From the NCBI GenBank assembly GCA_034696485.1, contig JAQIWT010000811.1, forward strand, positions 1 to 14,875: a DNA stretch of 14,875 nt, written 5' to 3'. A program made the translations under genes and the position numbers. Shown in pieces: positions 1 to 6,166 of this stretch (within the stretch, counting starts at the first letter, position 1; every line of letters begins with the position of its first letter). The notes under the pieces were generated by a model that saw only the letters and a list, made by a program, of their open reading frames with translations, made no database searches and was not told the DNA's origin. This stretch comes from Isohypsibius dastychi. Its lineage: Eukaryota; Tardigrada; Eutardigrada; Parachela; Isohypsibiidae.

Positions 1-1
1 T

Positions 2-15
2 GTCCACATGTGGAC
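2..15. repeat. 14-bp perfect palindrome at the left edge
   Basis: The sequence GTCCACATGTGGAC is its own reverse complement. It is followed at 20-25 and 29-34 by two runs of six C separated by GTG. It could be a protein-binding site or part of a longer structure cut by the window edge. No function can be assigned. Confidence 0.5.
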
Positions 16-110
16 TTCTCCCCCCGTGCCCCCCTCTTGCTACTACTACTGATGTAGACTTTTTTTAGGACGGGAGAGAAATGCACCGCTTCGAGAAGAT
101 TACTTATCCC

Positions 111-488
111 TTAATCCTTAGAAAACGGGCCTTTTTGTCCTGTACCTTTGCTTATCTGTCCCTTTTCATCTTGGTGGAAATGAAAACCACATTGCTCACA
201 AAGTTGGCGTTTTGAAAAACCCGCTATAAGAGGGGTAACGGCAAGCAAATAAAAGAGGACATTGGTCAAAAAATGAAATTCCAATAAATGTCCGACTCCA
301 ACGACCACCATCCCGACAAAGAGCATCGGAGCCCAATCAGTAACTCCAATCGTAATCGTATAATACGGATTCAAGGTAGAGCGAAGATGACAATTCGGGC
401 AAATCTCTACGACTTTCATCTCGGAAGATTGGATCTTGTCCTTCGATAAGGGTGTTGGTTTATTATGTCCAAATATATTCCATCCCAT
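111..488 (-). CDS. small membrane protein with two TM segments and split CxxC pairs (hypothetical)
   Basis: I do not recognise this 125-residue protein as a named family. It has a CPNC pair at residues 30-33 and a CEQCG pair at 97-101. Between them lies a hydrophobic stretch that reads as two membrane segments (about 52-69 and 72-91). The two cysteine pairs could join into one zinc ribbon held at the membrane surface by a hydrophobic hairpin. That is the general architecture of LITAF-like domains, although the spacing here is longer and this is only an analogy. The N-terminus (1-29) and C-terminus (102-125) are polar and Lys-rich, so both ends are probably cytoplasmic. The ATG at 488 follows an AGGG element about 8 bases upstream. 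It is divergent from the lipoprotein gene to its right. No signal peptide is visible. Confidence 0.7.
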   Translation of the reverse strand: MGWNIFGHNKPTPLSKDKIQSSEMKVVEICPNCHLRSTLNPYYTITIGVTDWAPMLFVGMVVVGVGHLLEFHFLTNVLFYLLAVTPLIAGFSKRQLCEQCGFHFHQDEKGQISKGTGQKGPFSKD

Positions 489-604
489 GCGCTTACCCTA
501 CTTTTTTGTGACTCAATTGACAACTCCATGGGAAAAATCAGGCTTGGAGCATTTCAAGAGATAGCGATCGAATTTTTATCTCGATAGGACGTCTCTCAGC
601 TCAA

Positions 605-631
605 TCAATACTTCTGCAGCGAGGGTATTGA
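605..631. repeat. inverted repeat in divergent intergenic region
   Basis: Seven-base arms TCAATAC and GTATTGA are separated by 13 bases. The dyad lies between the divergent genes starting at 488 and 741, about 30 bases upstream of the best promoter match for the lipoprotein gene. It could be an operator, but there is no direct evidence. Confidence 0.3.
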
Positions 632-659
632 AGAAATCGACCGTGACATAGGATAGATA

Positions 660-688
660 TTGAACAGTTATCATTTCGAATTTATGCT
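660..688 (+). promoter_or_regulatory. sigma70-like promoter of the glycine-zipper lipoprotein gene
   Basis: A -35 box TTGAAC (660-665) and a -10 box TATGCT (683-688) are separated by exactly 17 bases. Predicted transcription would start near 695, giving a leader of about 45 bases before the ATG at 741. Both the matches and the spacing are good for a housekeeping sigma factor. Confidence 0.55.
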
Positions 689-740
689 TTGAACGTCGGA
701 CGACCGCATCTTTCAGAAAACCTTGTGTGCCTTAAATATT

Positions 741-1193
741 ATGAAAAAACATATCCTCATCTCTCTTTTCGCACTCTCTCTCCTATCTGCATGTGAAAAT
801 GCCCCTAAACTCTCGGGAACAGAGAAAGGCGCTTTAGGTGGTGGCGCTCTCGGCGCTGGATTGGGCGCAATTGTAGGAAATCAAGTAGGAAACTCCGGAG
901 CTGGAATAGCAATTGGAGGAGCCGCAGGCGCATTAGCCGGAGGACTTATCGGCCATGGTCAAGACAGCGGAGATCAACAACAAACCGAGCAAGAAGAACG
1001 ACTCCGTAGGCAAGAAGAAGAACTCCGTAGACAACGTCGCGAGATTGATGAACTTCGAGGTGGTAGTGGAGATTATCGCCCCCGCGATGATTATCGAAGC
1101 AATGACAGTTATGGAAGCCGACCGGATTCACGAGATTCCTATGATCGGGATCAATATGACAGAAATGATCGGTATGATAATGGGCGGTATTAA
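741..1193 (+). CDS. glycine-zipper lipoprotein with coiled-coil and Asp/Arg/Tyr-rich tail
   Basis: This is a predicted lipoprotein of 150 residues. A lipoprotein signal peptide ends in the lipobox LSAC, giving lipidation at Cys18. The next part (about 27-74) is an Ala/Gly-rich segment with repeated GxxxG spacing (GALGGGALGAGLGAIVGNQ), typical of glycine-zipper or YMGG-like domains of envelope lipoproteins. Residues about 80-106 are Glu/Arg/Gln-rich and look like a short coiled coil. The tail is low-complexity, made of Asp, Arg, Tyr and Ser. I chose the ATG at 741 rather than an in-frame TTG at 723 because it puts Lys-Lys directly at the signal peptide start; no strong SD precedes either. The likely place is the periplasmic side of an envelope membrane. 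The function is unknown; glycine zippers often mediate oligomerisation in membranes. Confidence 0.8.
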   Translation: MKKHILISLFALSLLSACENAPKLSGTEKGALGGGALGAGLGAIVGNQVGNSGAGIAIGGAAGALAGGLIGHGQDSGDQQQTEQEERLRRQEEELRRQRREIDELRGGSGDYRPRDDYRSNDSYGSRPDSRDSYDRDQYDRNDRYDNGRY

Positions 1194-1321
1194 CGAAAAC
1201 ATCTTAAGAGGGTAAACAATGTCATGTCTCTGCCCTCCTTATGAACCTAGAGCATATCCTCAATAACTATATTAAATAATGCCATTGCGATATTTCAAAA
1301 TTATAAAATCAACTCCAAACC

Positions 1322-2575
1322 CTACTCCGTTCGAAGCAATACCGCTCCCGCCATTCCTCCGGCAGCGCAGATACTGATGACACCCGTTTTCTTTTTTTCT
1401 CGACGAAGCGCCCTTGCGAGAGAAAGCAGTATTCTTCCTCCCGTAGCTGCGAAGGGATGCCCAAGAGCAATTGAGCCTCCATTTCTATTGATCTTTTCCT
1501 GAGGGATATCTCCGATAGAGTGTACTTCAGGAAGTTTCTTCCACCCCTCTTTCCACACCTTTAAATTGGCTGCGACCTGTCCACCAAATGCTTCATGTAT
1601 CTCAAAAAGATCAATATCCGACAAAGCAATTTTTTGACGTTCTAATAATCGAGGAAGCGCAATAACAGGAGCCATCAGAAGGCCGTCTTTTGGATCAATG
1701 GCGGCGAATTCTATGGCTTCGATAAAAGCAAGGATAGGCCTTCCCTGTTTCTTTGCTTCCTCTTCTGACATGCAATAAAGAGCGGAAGCTCCATCCGTCA
1801 ATGCACTAGAGTTCCCGGCGGTTAATGTCCCTTTCCCGCTTCGATCAAAGACTGGAGACAATTTGGCAAGCTTCTCAAAGGTCGTATCTTTTCTTATCAG
1901 CCCATCTTTCGAGATGGCTCCTAATGACAGAATCTCTTCTGAGAGATAACCCGCCTCTTCTGCACGGGCCGCATTCAGATGGCTTTGAAATGCAATCTGA
2001 TCCTGCCATTCGCGTGAGATCCCTAACTCCTGCACCGTAAGCTCGCAATGCTGTCCCATAGTAAGTCCGGTGGATGGTTCCTTAGGACTTGGAGTTTGAG
2101 GAAGGATAAAGCCTGGACGGAACGAACTCAGAATTTTCATCCGTTGTTGAAAGGTTCTTGCTGTTGCAAGAGAAAGAAAAAACTTCTCGGCCTTTTGATT
2201 CAGAGTAAGCGTTGGGCGAGACATTGATTCGGAGCCGCCCGCGATACCAGATCGAATACGGCCTGAGAGGATCCCTTCTCGGATCATGTTGACGGCGACA
2301 AGTCCACTGATGCAATTGTTTGAGACCGAATGAGCGGTAAGTTTTTTTGAGAGGCCTGCTTGAAAAACTATCTCTCGTGCCCAATTGGGGGTACGCGGAT
2401 CAAGAAGTACCGTACTAAATACCAGTTCATCTACTTCATTCTCTTGAAGCGCAAGCTTCTCTTTCAGCCCCCTTACGACATGAACTCCGAGATCGATAAA
2501 AGAGTGAGAAGAAAAATCCGTTCCTGCCTTTCGAAAAGGGGTCCGGTATCCATCAATAAGAGCAACTCGAGTCAT
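1322..2575 (-). CDS. thiolase, FadI/acetyl-CoA acyltransferase type
   Basis: This 417-residue enzyme belongs to the thiolase family, which cleaves 3-ketoacyl-CoA with CoA in beta-oxidation or condenses acyl-CoAs. The nucleophile Cys88 sits in SNNCISGL. The HEAFGGQ motif gives His328, GHPFAATGG gives His373, and CAAGG gives the second catalytic Cys403. HEAF in place of NEAF is characteristic of trifunctional-type thiolases (FadI, mitochondrial HADHB), so a degradative long-chain role is more likely than biosynthetic acetoacetyl-CoA formation. Length fits the family. No hydratase/dehydrogenase (FadJ-like) partner is adjacent. No SD lies just before the ATG at 2575. Instead a perfect SD precedes a 15-codon ORF whose TGA overlaps this ATG, which suggests translational coupling. 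The gene is divergent from the SYLF gene. Substrate specificity cannot be read from sequence. Confidence 0.9.
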   Translation of the reverse strand: MTRVALIDGYRTPFRKAGTDFSSHSFIDLGVHVVRGLKEKLALQENEVDELVFSTVLLDPRTPNWAREIVFQAGLSKKLTAHSVSNNCISGLVAVNMIREGILSGRIRSGIAGGSESMSRPTLTLNQKAEKFFLSLATARTFQQRMKILSSFRPGFILPQTPSPKEPSTGLTMGQHCELTVQELGISREWQDQIAFQSHLNAARAEEAGYLSEEILSLGAISKDGLIRKDTTFEKLAKLSPVFDRSGKGTLTAGNSSALTDGASALYCMSEEEAKKQGRPILAFIEAIEFAAIDPKDGLLMAPVIALPRLLERQKIALSDIDLFEIHEAFGGQVAANLKVWKEGWKKLPEVHSIGDIPQEKINRNGGSIALGHPFAATGGRILLSLARALRREKKKTGVISICAAGGMAGAVLLRTE

Positions 2576-2619
2576 GACAGTATTTTTATAAAAATGAAAC
2601 CGAATTGAGCGTACTCCAC
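2572..2619 (-). CDS. putative leader ORF coupled to the thiolase
   Basis: A GTG-initiated 15-codon ORF encodes MEYAQFGFIFIKILS. It is preceded by AGGAGG (2624-2629 on the complementary strand) with a 4-base spacer, and ends in a TGA that overlaps the thiolase ATG as ATGA. The thiolase start has no SD of its own, so ribosomes finishing this ORF could re-initiate there. The peptide is hydrophobic. It was found by reading the upstream sequence and no family is known. It may be a leader or regulatory ORF, or the SD may be a coincidence. Confidence 0.4.
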   Translation of the reverse strand: MEYAQFGFIFIKILS

Positions 2620-2752
2620 TAGACCTCCTTTCAAAACCCCAAGCTTATTTCCCTATCCTCCCTTGAGCGAGCGCAAGCGAGTTTGCTGTCCTAGATCATA
2701 TGAAAGAGACTCCTCCCGCCCTAAGGTAGCTTATTCTGTTATTTCAGAAAAA

Positions 2753-2774
2753 ATGCCTCCATGAGAAGAGGCAT
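2753..2774 (+). promoter_or_regulatory. hairpin in the 5' leader of the SYLF gene
   Basis: ATGCCTC (2753-2759) pairs perfectly with GAGGCAT (2768-2774) around an 8-base loop, 26 bases upstream of the start codon. A short T stretch follows at 2778-2782 after CTCA. It may be an mRNA leader structure, a weak terminator or a binding site. A confident -10/-35 pair for this gene was not found. Confidence 0.35.
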
Positions 2775-2800
2775 CTCATTTTAATCAATTTGGAGTAGAT

Positions 2801-3598
2801 ATGATTCATAAGTCTCTTATCGTTAGCAGTATTCTTGGCGCCATGATCGGAACACAAGCTTTTGCCGCCCCGTATTCTGCCTCTGAAATATCAAGGGTCG
2901 GAGGAATTACGGAAGATGAAGTGTCGAACTCAGTTCCTATGAATGTGAAGAAAGTTCCTACCGATACTAATGCACGGGTATATGGGAGTAATAATGCTTC
3001 CATTCCTACCTATAAAGGCACGGTTTCAAACGCTGCTCGAGTATATCGAGAGATTGTTACCGGATCACATCCTGTTCCTCAATCTGTCACCCAAAAAGCT
3101 CAATGTGTAGCCATTTTCCCTAAGGTAGCCACTGCGGCACTTGTAGTAGGAGGAAGCCATGGCAACGGGATTGCCATGTGTAAAAGTACTGCGGGAAAAT
3201 GGAGTCAACCAATCTTCCTTGATATGAATAGTGGAAGTATAGGTGCTCAGGCAGGCGGCAAATATACCGATGTAGTCCTATTTTTAATGGATGATCGTGC
3301 AAAACAAGCCCTCCGTAATGGAAGATTTATGTTGGGATCGGATGTAAGTGTTACCGCAGGGACCTTCGATCAATCCTACAATGTTCCAAACACGGGAGTG
3401 GTCGCCTATACTCGGACAGAGGGAGCATTTGCAGGGGCTGCTCTTACGGGAACAAACATATCTCGAGATGGGAGTGAGATGAAAGCATTCTATGGATCAG
3501 AGACGGATCTAACAGAAATCTTCGAGGGAAGAACTCCACAAAGACCTTCCCAAGAAGTAGCTGAACTCCTCTCCCTGCTTCCTAATAGCCAATCCTAA
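2801..3598 (+). CDS. exported SYLF (Ysc84-like) lipid-binding domain protein
   Basis: The 265-residue protein begins with a Sec signal peptide (MIHKS, a hydrophobic core, then AFA before AP), predicting cleavage after Ala22. Residues 23-70 are polar and little structured. Residues about 75-240 fit the SYLF/Ysc84 domain: CVAIFPKV (102-109), a glycine-rich GGSHGNG (117-123), GKWSQPIFL (132-140), GSIGAQAGG (145-153), MLGSDVSVTAG (177-187), and EGAFAGAALTG (207-217) before AFYG (229-232). The family binds lipids, phosphoinositides in eukaryotes; the role of the bacterial periplasmic forms is not settled. The ATG follows GGAG with a 5-base spacer. The gene stands alone on its strand and is closed by a 10-bp hairpin. 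An envelope location is inferred from the signal peptide. Confidence 0.85.
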   Translation: MIHKSLIVSSILGAMIGTQAFAAPYSASEISRVGGITEDEVSNSVPMNVKKVPTDTNARVYGSNNASIPTYKGTVSNAARVYREIVTGSHPVPQSVTQKAQCVAIFPKVATAALVVGGSHGNGIAMCKSTAGKWSQPIFLDMNSGSIGAQAGGKYTDVVLFLMDDRAKQALRNGRFMLGSDVSVTAGTFDQSYNVPNTGVVAYTRTEGAFAGAALTGTNISRDGSEMKAFYGSETDLTEIFEGRTPQRPSQEVAELLSLLPNSQS

Positions 3599-3609
3599 TA
3601 TTTTCTTTA

Positions 3610-3640
3610 GGGCCTCAAATTGTTGTCCTGTTTGAGGCCC
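3610..3640 (+). terminator. terminator-like hairpin after the SYLF gene
   Basis: GGGCCTCAAA (3610-3619) and TTTGAGGCCC (3631-3640) form a perfect 10-bp stem with an 11-base loop, starting 12 bases after the SYLF stop codon. The downstream side (GCTTTCACTT) is only moderately T-rich. Because the gene from the right is convergent here, the structure could stop transcription from both sides. Confidence 0.6.
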
Positions 3641-3703
3641 GCTTTCACTTCGTAAAGCTGTCCAATATAAAAGCATTCACTGTCTCTCCTTTCGAGGGAT
3701 GGT

Positions 3704-4585
3704 TCAAGCTGCAAATATACTTAATTGACGACTTTGCAATTGAGGCCTCGAAGGCATTTGAAGCTTTGGCGCACAAAGGCTTTCCAACGCCTCCCGAAGA
3801 GGTTGAGCGGAATCGGGGCGCAGCCAATGGTATTGACGATAGGCCGTAAGCTTTCGAGCCAAGGAGGTCTGACGAATTTCTTTGGTGACTACATTGCTTT
3901 TTCCAATAAGGGGAAGCACCGAAACTGAGTCGGCGTGTTGATGTAATATTTCAGCAAAGCCTTTTGCATCTTTCTTCCAGTCTCCATAAGGAAGCACAGG
4001 ACTTACTTGAATATGGACTTCTATCCCAAAACGTCTCAATGCGATGAGAGAGCGTAAGCGATCCGAAGCAGAAGGAAGTTCCGGAGTATATCGGGCGACC
4101 ATATCATCATCCGAGGTTTCAACTCCCATCGTGACAGAAACTCTAGAACCCAATTTTTTCAATATGGGCATCGCAAGCACAATAAGTGGGGATCGAGTTT
4201 GAATATGAAGCATCCCAGGAAGATACCTCTGGAAAAGTTCAAGAAACTTCATGGTTGGATCAAACTTTCCATGAAATGGGAAAAATGGATCCGATTGAAC
4301 CCCAAAAAAAATCTCTGAGGTGCCTAAGACTCCGGCTTGAGAAAGTCTCATCAGATGCGCTTCCAGCTCCGAGAATGGGTTCTGTCGCGAGACTGATGAT
4401 GGTTGATCATAAAGATATCGCCGTCTGAGGGAAAGTTGCGGCGGTCTATCTTCAGTAAGACGTAGGGTAAGGTTCTCCTGGCAAGCTCCACTTCCTTGAG
4501 GCCGGTGCTGTCCAAAAGTGATTCCATTGTCCGAGGAGTCAACTGAGAAAAATTTTTGTTCATTTTTGATTGATGGCGATGTCAT
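3704..4585 (-). CDS. SPL-like radical SAM family protein lacking the CxxxCxxC motif
   Basis: The 293-residue protein shows the overall pattern of spore-photoproduct-lyase-like radical SAM proteins. A GVQSDPFFPF segment (95-104) resembles the family's G.x.TDPYQP stretch. IQTRSPLIV (128-136) resembles I.TKSPLI.RD, VTMGVETSDD (151-160) fits the next strand, and VSPVLPYGD (194-202) follows. The radical SAM cluster motif CxxxCxxC, expected in the N-terminal third, is absent: the only cysteines are Cys35 and Cys271. The protein should therefore not bind the usual [4Fe-4S] cluster, unless a family I cannot recall uses another arrangement. I chose the ATG at 4585 over an in-frame TTG at 4609 because GGGGAGGA precedes it at good spacing. 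No frameshift explains the missing cysteines. It is divergent from the trx operon. The function is unknown. Confidence 0.6.
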   Translation of the reverse strand: MTSPSIKNEQKFFSVDSSDNGITFGQHRPQGSGACQENLTLRLTEDRPPQLSLRRRYLYDQPSSVSRQNPFSELEAHLMRLSQAGVLGTSEIFFGVQSDPFFPFHGKFDPTMKFLELFQRYLPGMLHIQTRSPLIVLAMPILKKLGSRVSVTMGVETSDDDMVARYTPELPSASDRLRSLIALRRFGIEVHIQVSPVLPYGDWKKDAKGFAEILHQHADSVSVLPLIGKSNVVTKEIRQTSLARKLTAYRQYHWLRPDSAQPLREALESLCAPKLQMPSRPQLQSRQLSIFAA

Positions 4586-4657
4586 GATTTCCTCCCCTGG
4601 CGCGTTCAACTTTTTACTGAAATGATGGGTTGTTGAGTAAGTCCCTCTTACTTCAAC

Positions 4658-4676
4658 CGTCTTAAAGTTTAAGACG
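4658..4676. promoter_or_regulatory. 19-bp perfect palindrome, candidate operator
   Basis: CGTCTTAAAGTTTAAGACG has nine-base perfect arms around a single central G. It lies 73 bases upstream of the radical-SAM-like start and about 270 bases upstream of trx. A related half-site, CGCTTAAAC, follows directly on the right. Size and symmetry fit a dimeric repressor site. Confidence 0.45.
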
Positions 4677-4862
4677 CTTAAACAAGGAAAACCGTTTCAA
4701 TTTTGAAGAGAAAATCTCAATTTCCCACCAAGAGGAATTGCAGTTTCTATTTCAAATTGATAAAAATCATTAATATCGACAACTTATCTACATAGCGTAG
4801 AAGTTTTGGTACCAGACTATTTTGTCTTACAGCAAGGCTTGCAGATGAGGGAAGCTAAAGCT

Positions 4863-4882
4863 CGCACCTTCGGGGACGTGCG
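4863..4882 (+). promoter_or_regulatory. leader hairpin upstream of trx with a UUCG element
   Basis: CGCAC (4863-4867) pairs with GTGCG (4878-4882). The 10-base loop itself begins with C(TTCG)G, a stable RNA tetraloop motif. No T-run follows, so this is not an intrinsic terminator. It may shape the trx mRNA leader. Confidence 0.25.
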
Positions 4883-4948
4883 GAATAAATGTAATGCAGC
4901 TGTATGGCAAGGCAGTTTCGTACCGAGTTTTCTTTAGGAGTACATATC

Positions 4949-5275
4949 ATGGCTGGAAAAGTAGGCGAGACATCAGACAGTACCTTTGAGACCGACGTAT
5001 TGAAATCGGACATTCTCGTACTAGTCGATTTTTGGGCACCATGGTGTGGACCATGTAAAAGCATAGCGCCAGTTCTAGAAGAGCTTGGCAAAGAGTTCGA
5101 GGGAAAGATCCTGATCTTCAAACTCAATGTAGACGAAAATTCGCGAACTCCGACCAATTACAATGTTCGAGGAATTCCTAATTTAGTTTTCTTCAAGGGA
5201 GGCCAAGTGGTCGAACAGATTGTTGGGGCTGTTCCGAAGCAACAATTGGTAAATGCTATTACGAAGCTTACGTAA
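4949..5275 (+). CDS. trxA: thioredoxin
   Basis: A 108-residue thioredoxin, very close to the usual length. The redox site is FWAPWCGPCK, with Cys33 and Cys36. The cis-proline loop is RGIPNLV (Pro77), and the C-terminal GAVPKQQL and KLT end is normal for the family. It is a cytoplasmic dithiol reductant for targets such as ribonucleotide reductase, normally recycled by thioredoxin reductase, which is not in this window. I chose the ATG at 4949 because TTTAGGAG ends 8 bases before it; an in-frame ATG at 4904 would add 15 residues without an SD. It is the first gene of an apparent three-gene unit with prmA (12-base gap) and an oxidoreductase. Confidence 0.95.
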   Translation: MAGKVGETSDSTFETDVLKSDILVLVDFWAPWCGPCKSIAPVLEELGKEFEGKILIFKLNVDENSRTPTNYNVRGIPNLVFFKGGQVVEQIVGAVPKQQLVNAITKLT

Positions 5276-5287
5276 TAGCGATCATCC

Positions 5288-6166
5288 ATGCAGCAGCAAG
5301 ACAGCGAACGCTGGTTTCAAGCGATTCTTCGTGGTGAAGATGCGCCGTTGGAATTATTTCAGGCAGAGCTATTAGCATCCTTATGCCTAGAATTAGGTGC
5401 ATATGGTTGTGAAATTTTGGAAGATACCGTATCGGTATTCTTTTCCTTTGCCTCTAAGGCAGATCCTCGGCTCTTCTTCACCACTCTCAGCTTCCCCTTC
5501 CCCATTCACATCGTTTCTTGCAATGTTGTAGAGGACAAGAATTGGGTGCAGGAATGTGCCGATCTTTTTGAACATTCCACAGTGAAGGCACTGACCGTAA
5601 TTCCGATTCCTACTTCCGAGGAAGTTCCAGATGGATCGGATCCCCATACACTCTACCTAGTTCCAGGATTCGGATTTGGCACTGGACATCATGAGACCAC
5701 TCAGCTGTGTCTCTCTTATATGCAATCACCAGAGATACAGGAGAGCCCTCCTCAAAGAGTGCTTGATATGGGAACAGGAAGTGGAGTACTGGCCATTGGG
5801 GCAGTCAAACTTTATGGCTCACAAGTTCACGCAATTGATATTGACTCTCTCGCCCTCGACAATGCTCGTGATAATGCAGTGATGAATCAAGTGGATTCTC
5901 AGATTGTGTTCTCCACTTCTCTCGCACGTGAGGAAGACTCCCCATACGATCTTATTGTAGCGAACATCTATGCGGAAGTGCTGGTGCTTCTAGAACCAGA
6001 GTTTGCAAGAAGGATCAAAGACGGATCTTTTGTAATTCTATCAGGCATTACAACGTCCATGTTTCGACTTGTCCGAGAGCGGTTTGTTTCTCCCCTCTGG
6101 AAGGAAATTCGAATGTCTCAGGTAAACGATTGGATTGGAATCCTATATCAAAAGAGGAAGATATGA
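5288..6166 (+). CDS. prmA: ribosomal protein L11 methyltransferase
   Basis: This SAM-dependent methyltransferase, 292 residues, modifies amino groups of ribosomal protein L11 in the cytoplasm. The PrmA signature VPGFGFGTGHHETT (125-138) corresponds to the family's PGxAFGTGxHxTT. It is followed by class I SAM motif I VLDMGTGSG (158-166), an acidic AIDID (182-186) in the ribose-binding position, and DLIVANI (221-227), the family's NI(L) motif. The N-terminal region contains VEDKNWVQE (81-89), matching the conserved E-D-x-x-W segment that precedes the catalytic domain. The start lies 12 bases after the trx stop without an obvious SD, so translation is probably coupled. Its last bases overlap the ATG of the next gene. 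The second His in GTGHHETT is a small departure from the usual Thr and is not expected to be damaging. Confidence 0.93.
   Translation: MQQQDSERWFQAILRGEDAPLELFQAELLASLCLELGAYGCEILEDTVSVFFSFASKADPRLFFTTLSFPFPIHIVSCNVVEDKNWVQECADLFEHSTVKALTVIPIPTSEEVPDGSDPHTLYLVPGFGFGTGHHETTQLCLSYMQSPEIQESPPQRVLDMGTGSGVLAIGAVKLYGSQVHAIDIDSLALDNARDNAVMNQVDSQIVFSTSLAREEDSPYDLIVANIYAEVLVLLEPEFARRIKDGSFVILSGITTSMFRLVRERFVSPLWKEIRMSQVNDWIGILYQKRKI

Larger units (their letters stand above)
4586..4948. other. dyad-rich divergent intergenic region
   Basis: This 363-bp stretch holds no gene I can support; an in-frame upstream ATG for trx exists at 4904 but lacks an SD. It contains several inverted repeats: AGTAAG/CTTACT at 4636-4652, a 19-bp palindrome at 4658-4676, TTCAA/TTGAA at 4696-4707, GAGA/TCTC at 4708-4718, GCAAG/CTTGC at 4832-4842, and a CGCAC/GTGCG hairpin at 4863-4882. 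I found no convincing -10/-35 pair on either strand, so the promoters of both flanking genes remain unplaced. Confidence 0.5.

Noticed and set aside
81-215. Plus-strand ORF of about 44 codons preceded by GGGAGA
   Set aside because: It runs antisense through the coding part of the membrane protein gene and its translation shows no family pattern.
1190-1225. Minus-strand ORF of 11 codons with AGGAGG upstream, downstream of the thiolase
   Set aside because: It is very short, lies antisense to the lipoprotein stop codon, has no coupling to a neighbour and no recognisable product. A chance SD match is the simpler explanation.
2667-2681. Short direct repeat GCGAG-N5-GCGAG
   Set aside because: It is only two five-base copies with no further repeats, so it is neither a CRISPR nor an origin-type iteron array.
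2663-2697. TTGAGC followed by TAGATC as a promoter for the SYLF gene
   Set aside because: The spacing is 23 bases, well outside the normal 16-18, and the boxes match poorly.
4757-4804. TTGATA or TCGACA boxes as a trx promoter
   Set aside because: No acceptable -10 box lies at 16-18 bases from either candidate -35.
4904-4948. Longer thioredoxin start adding 15 residues
   Set aside because: No SD precedes the upstream ATG, and the extra residues are not typical of thioredoxin, while the inner ATG has AGGAG at good spacing.
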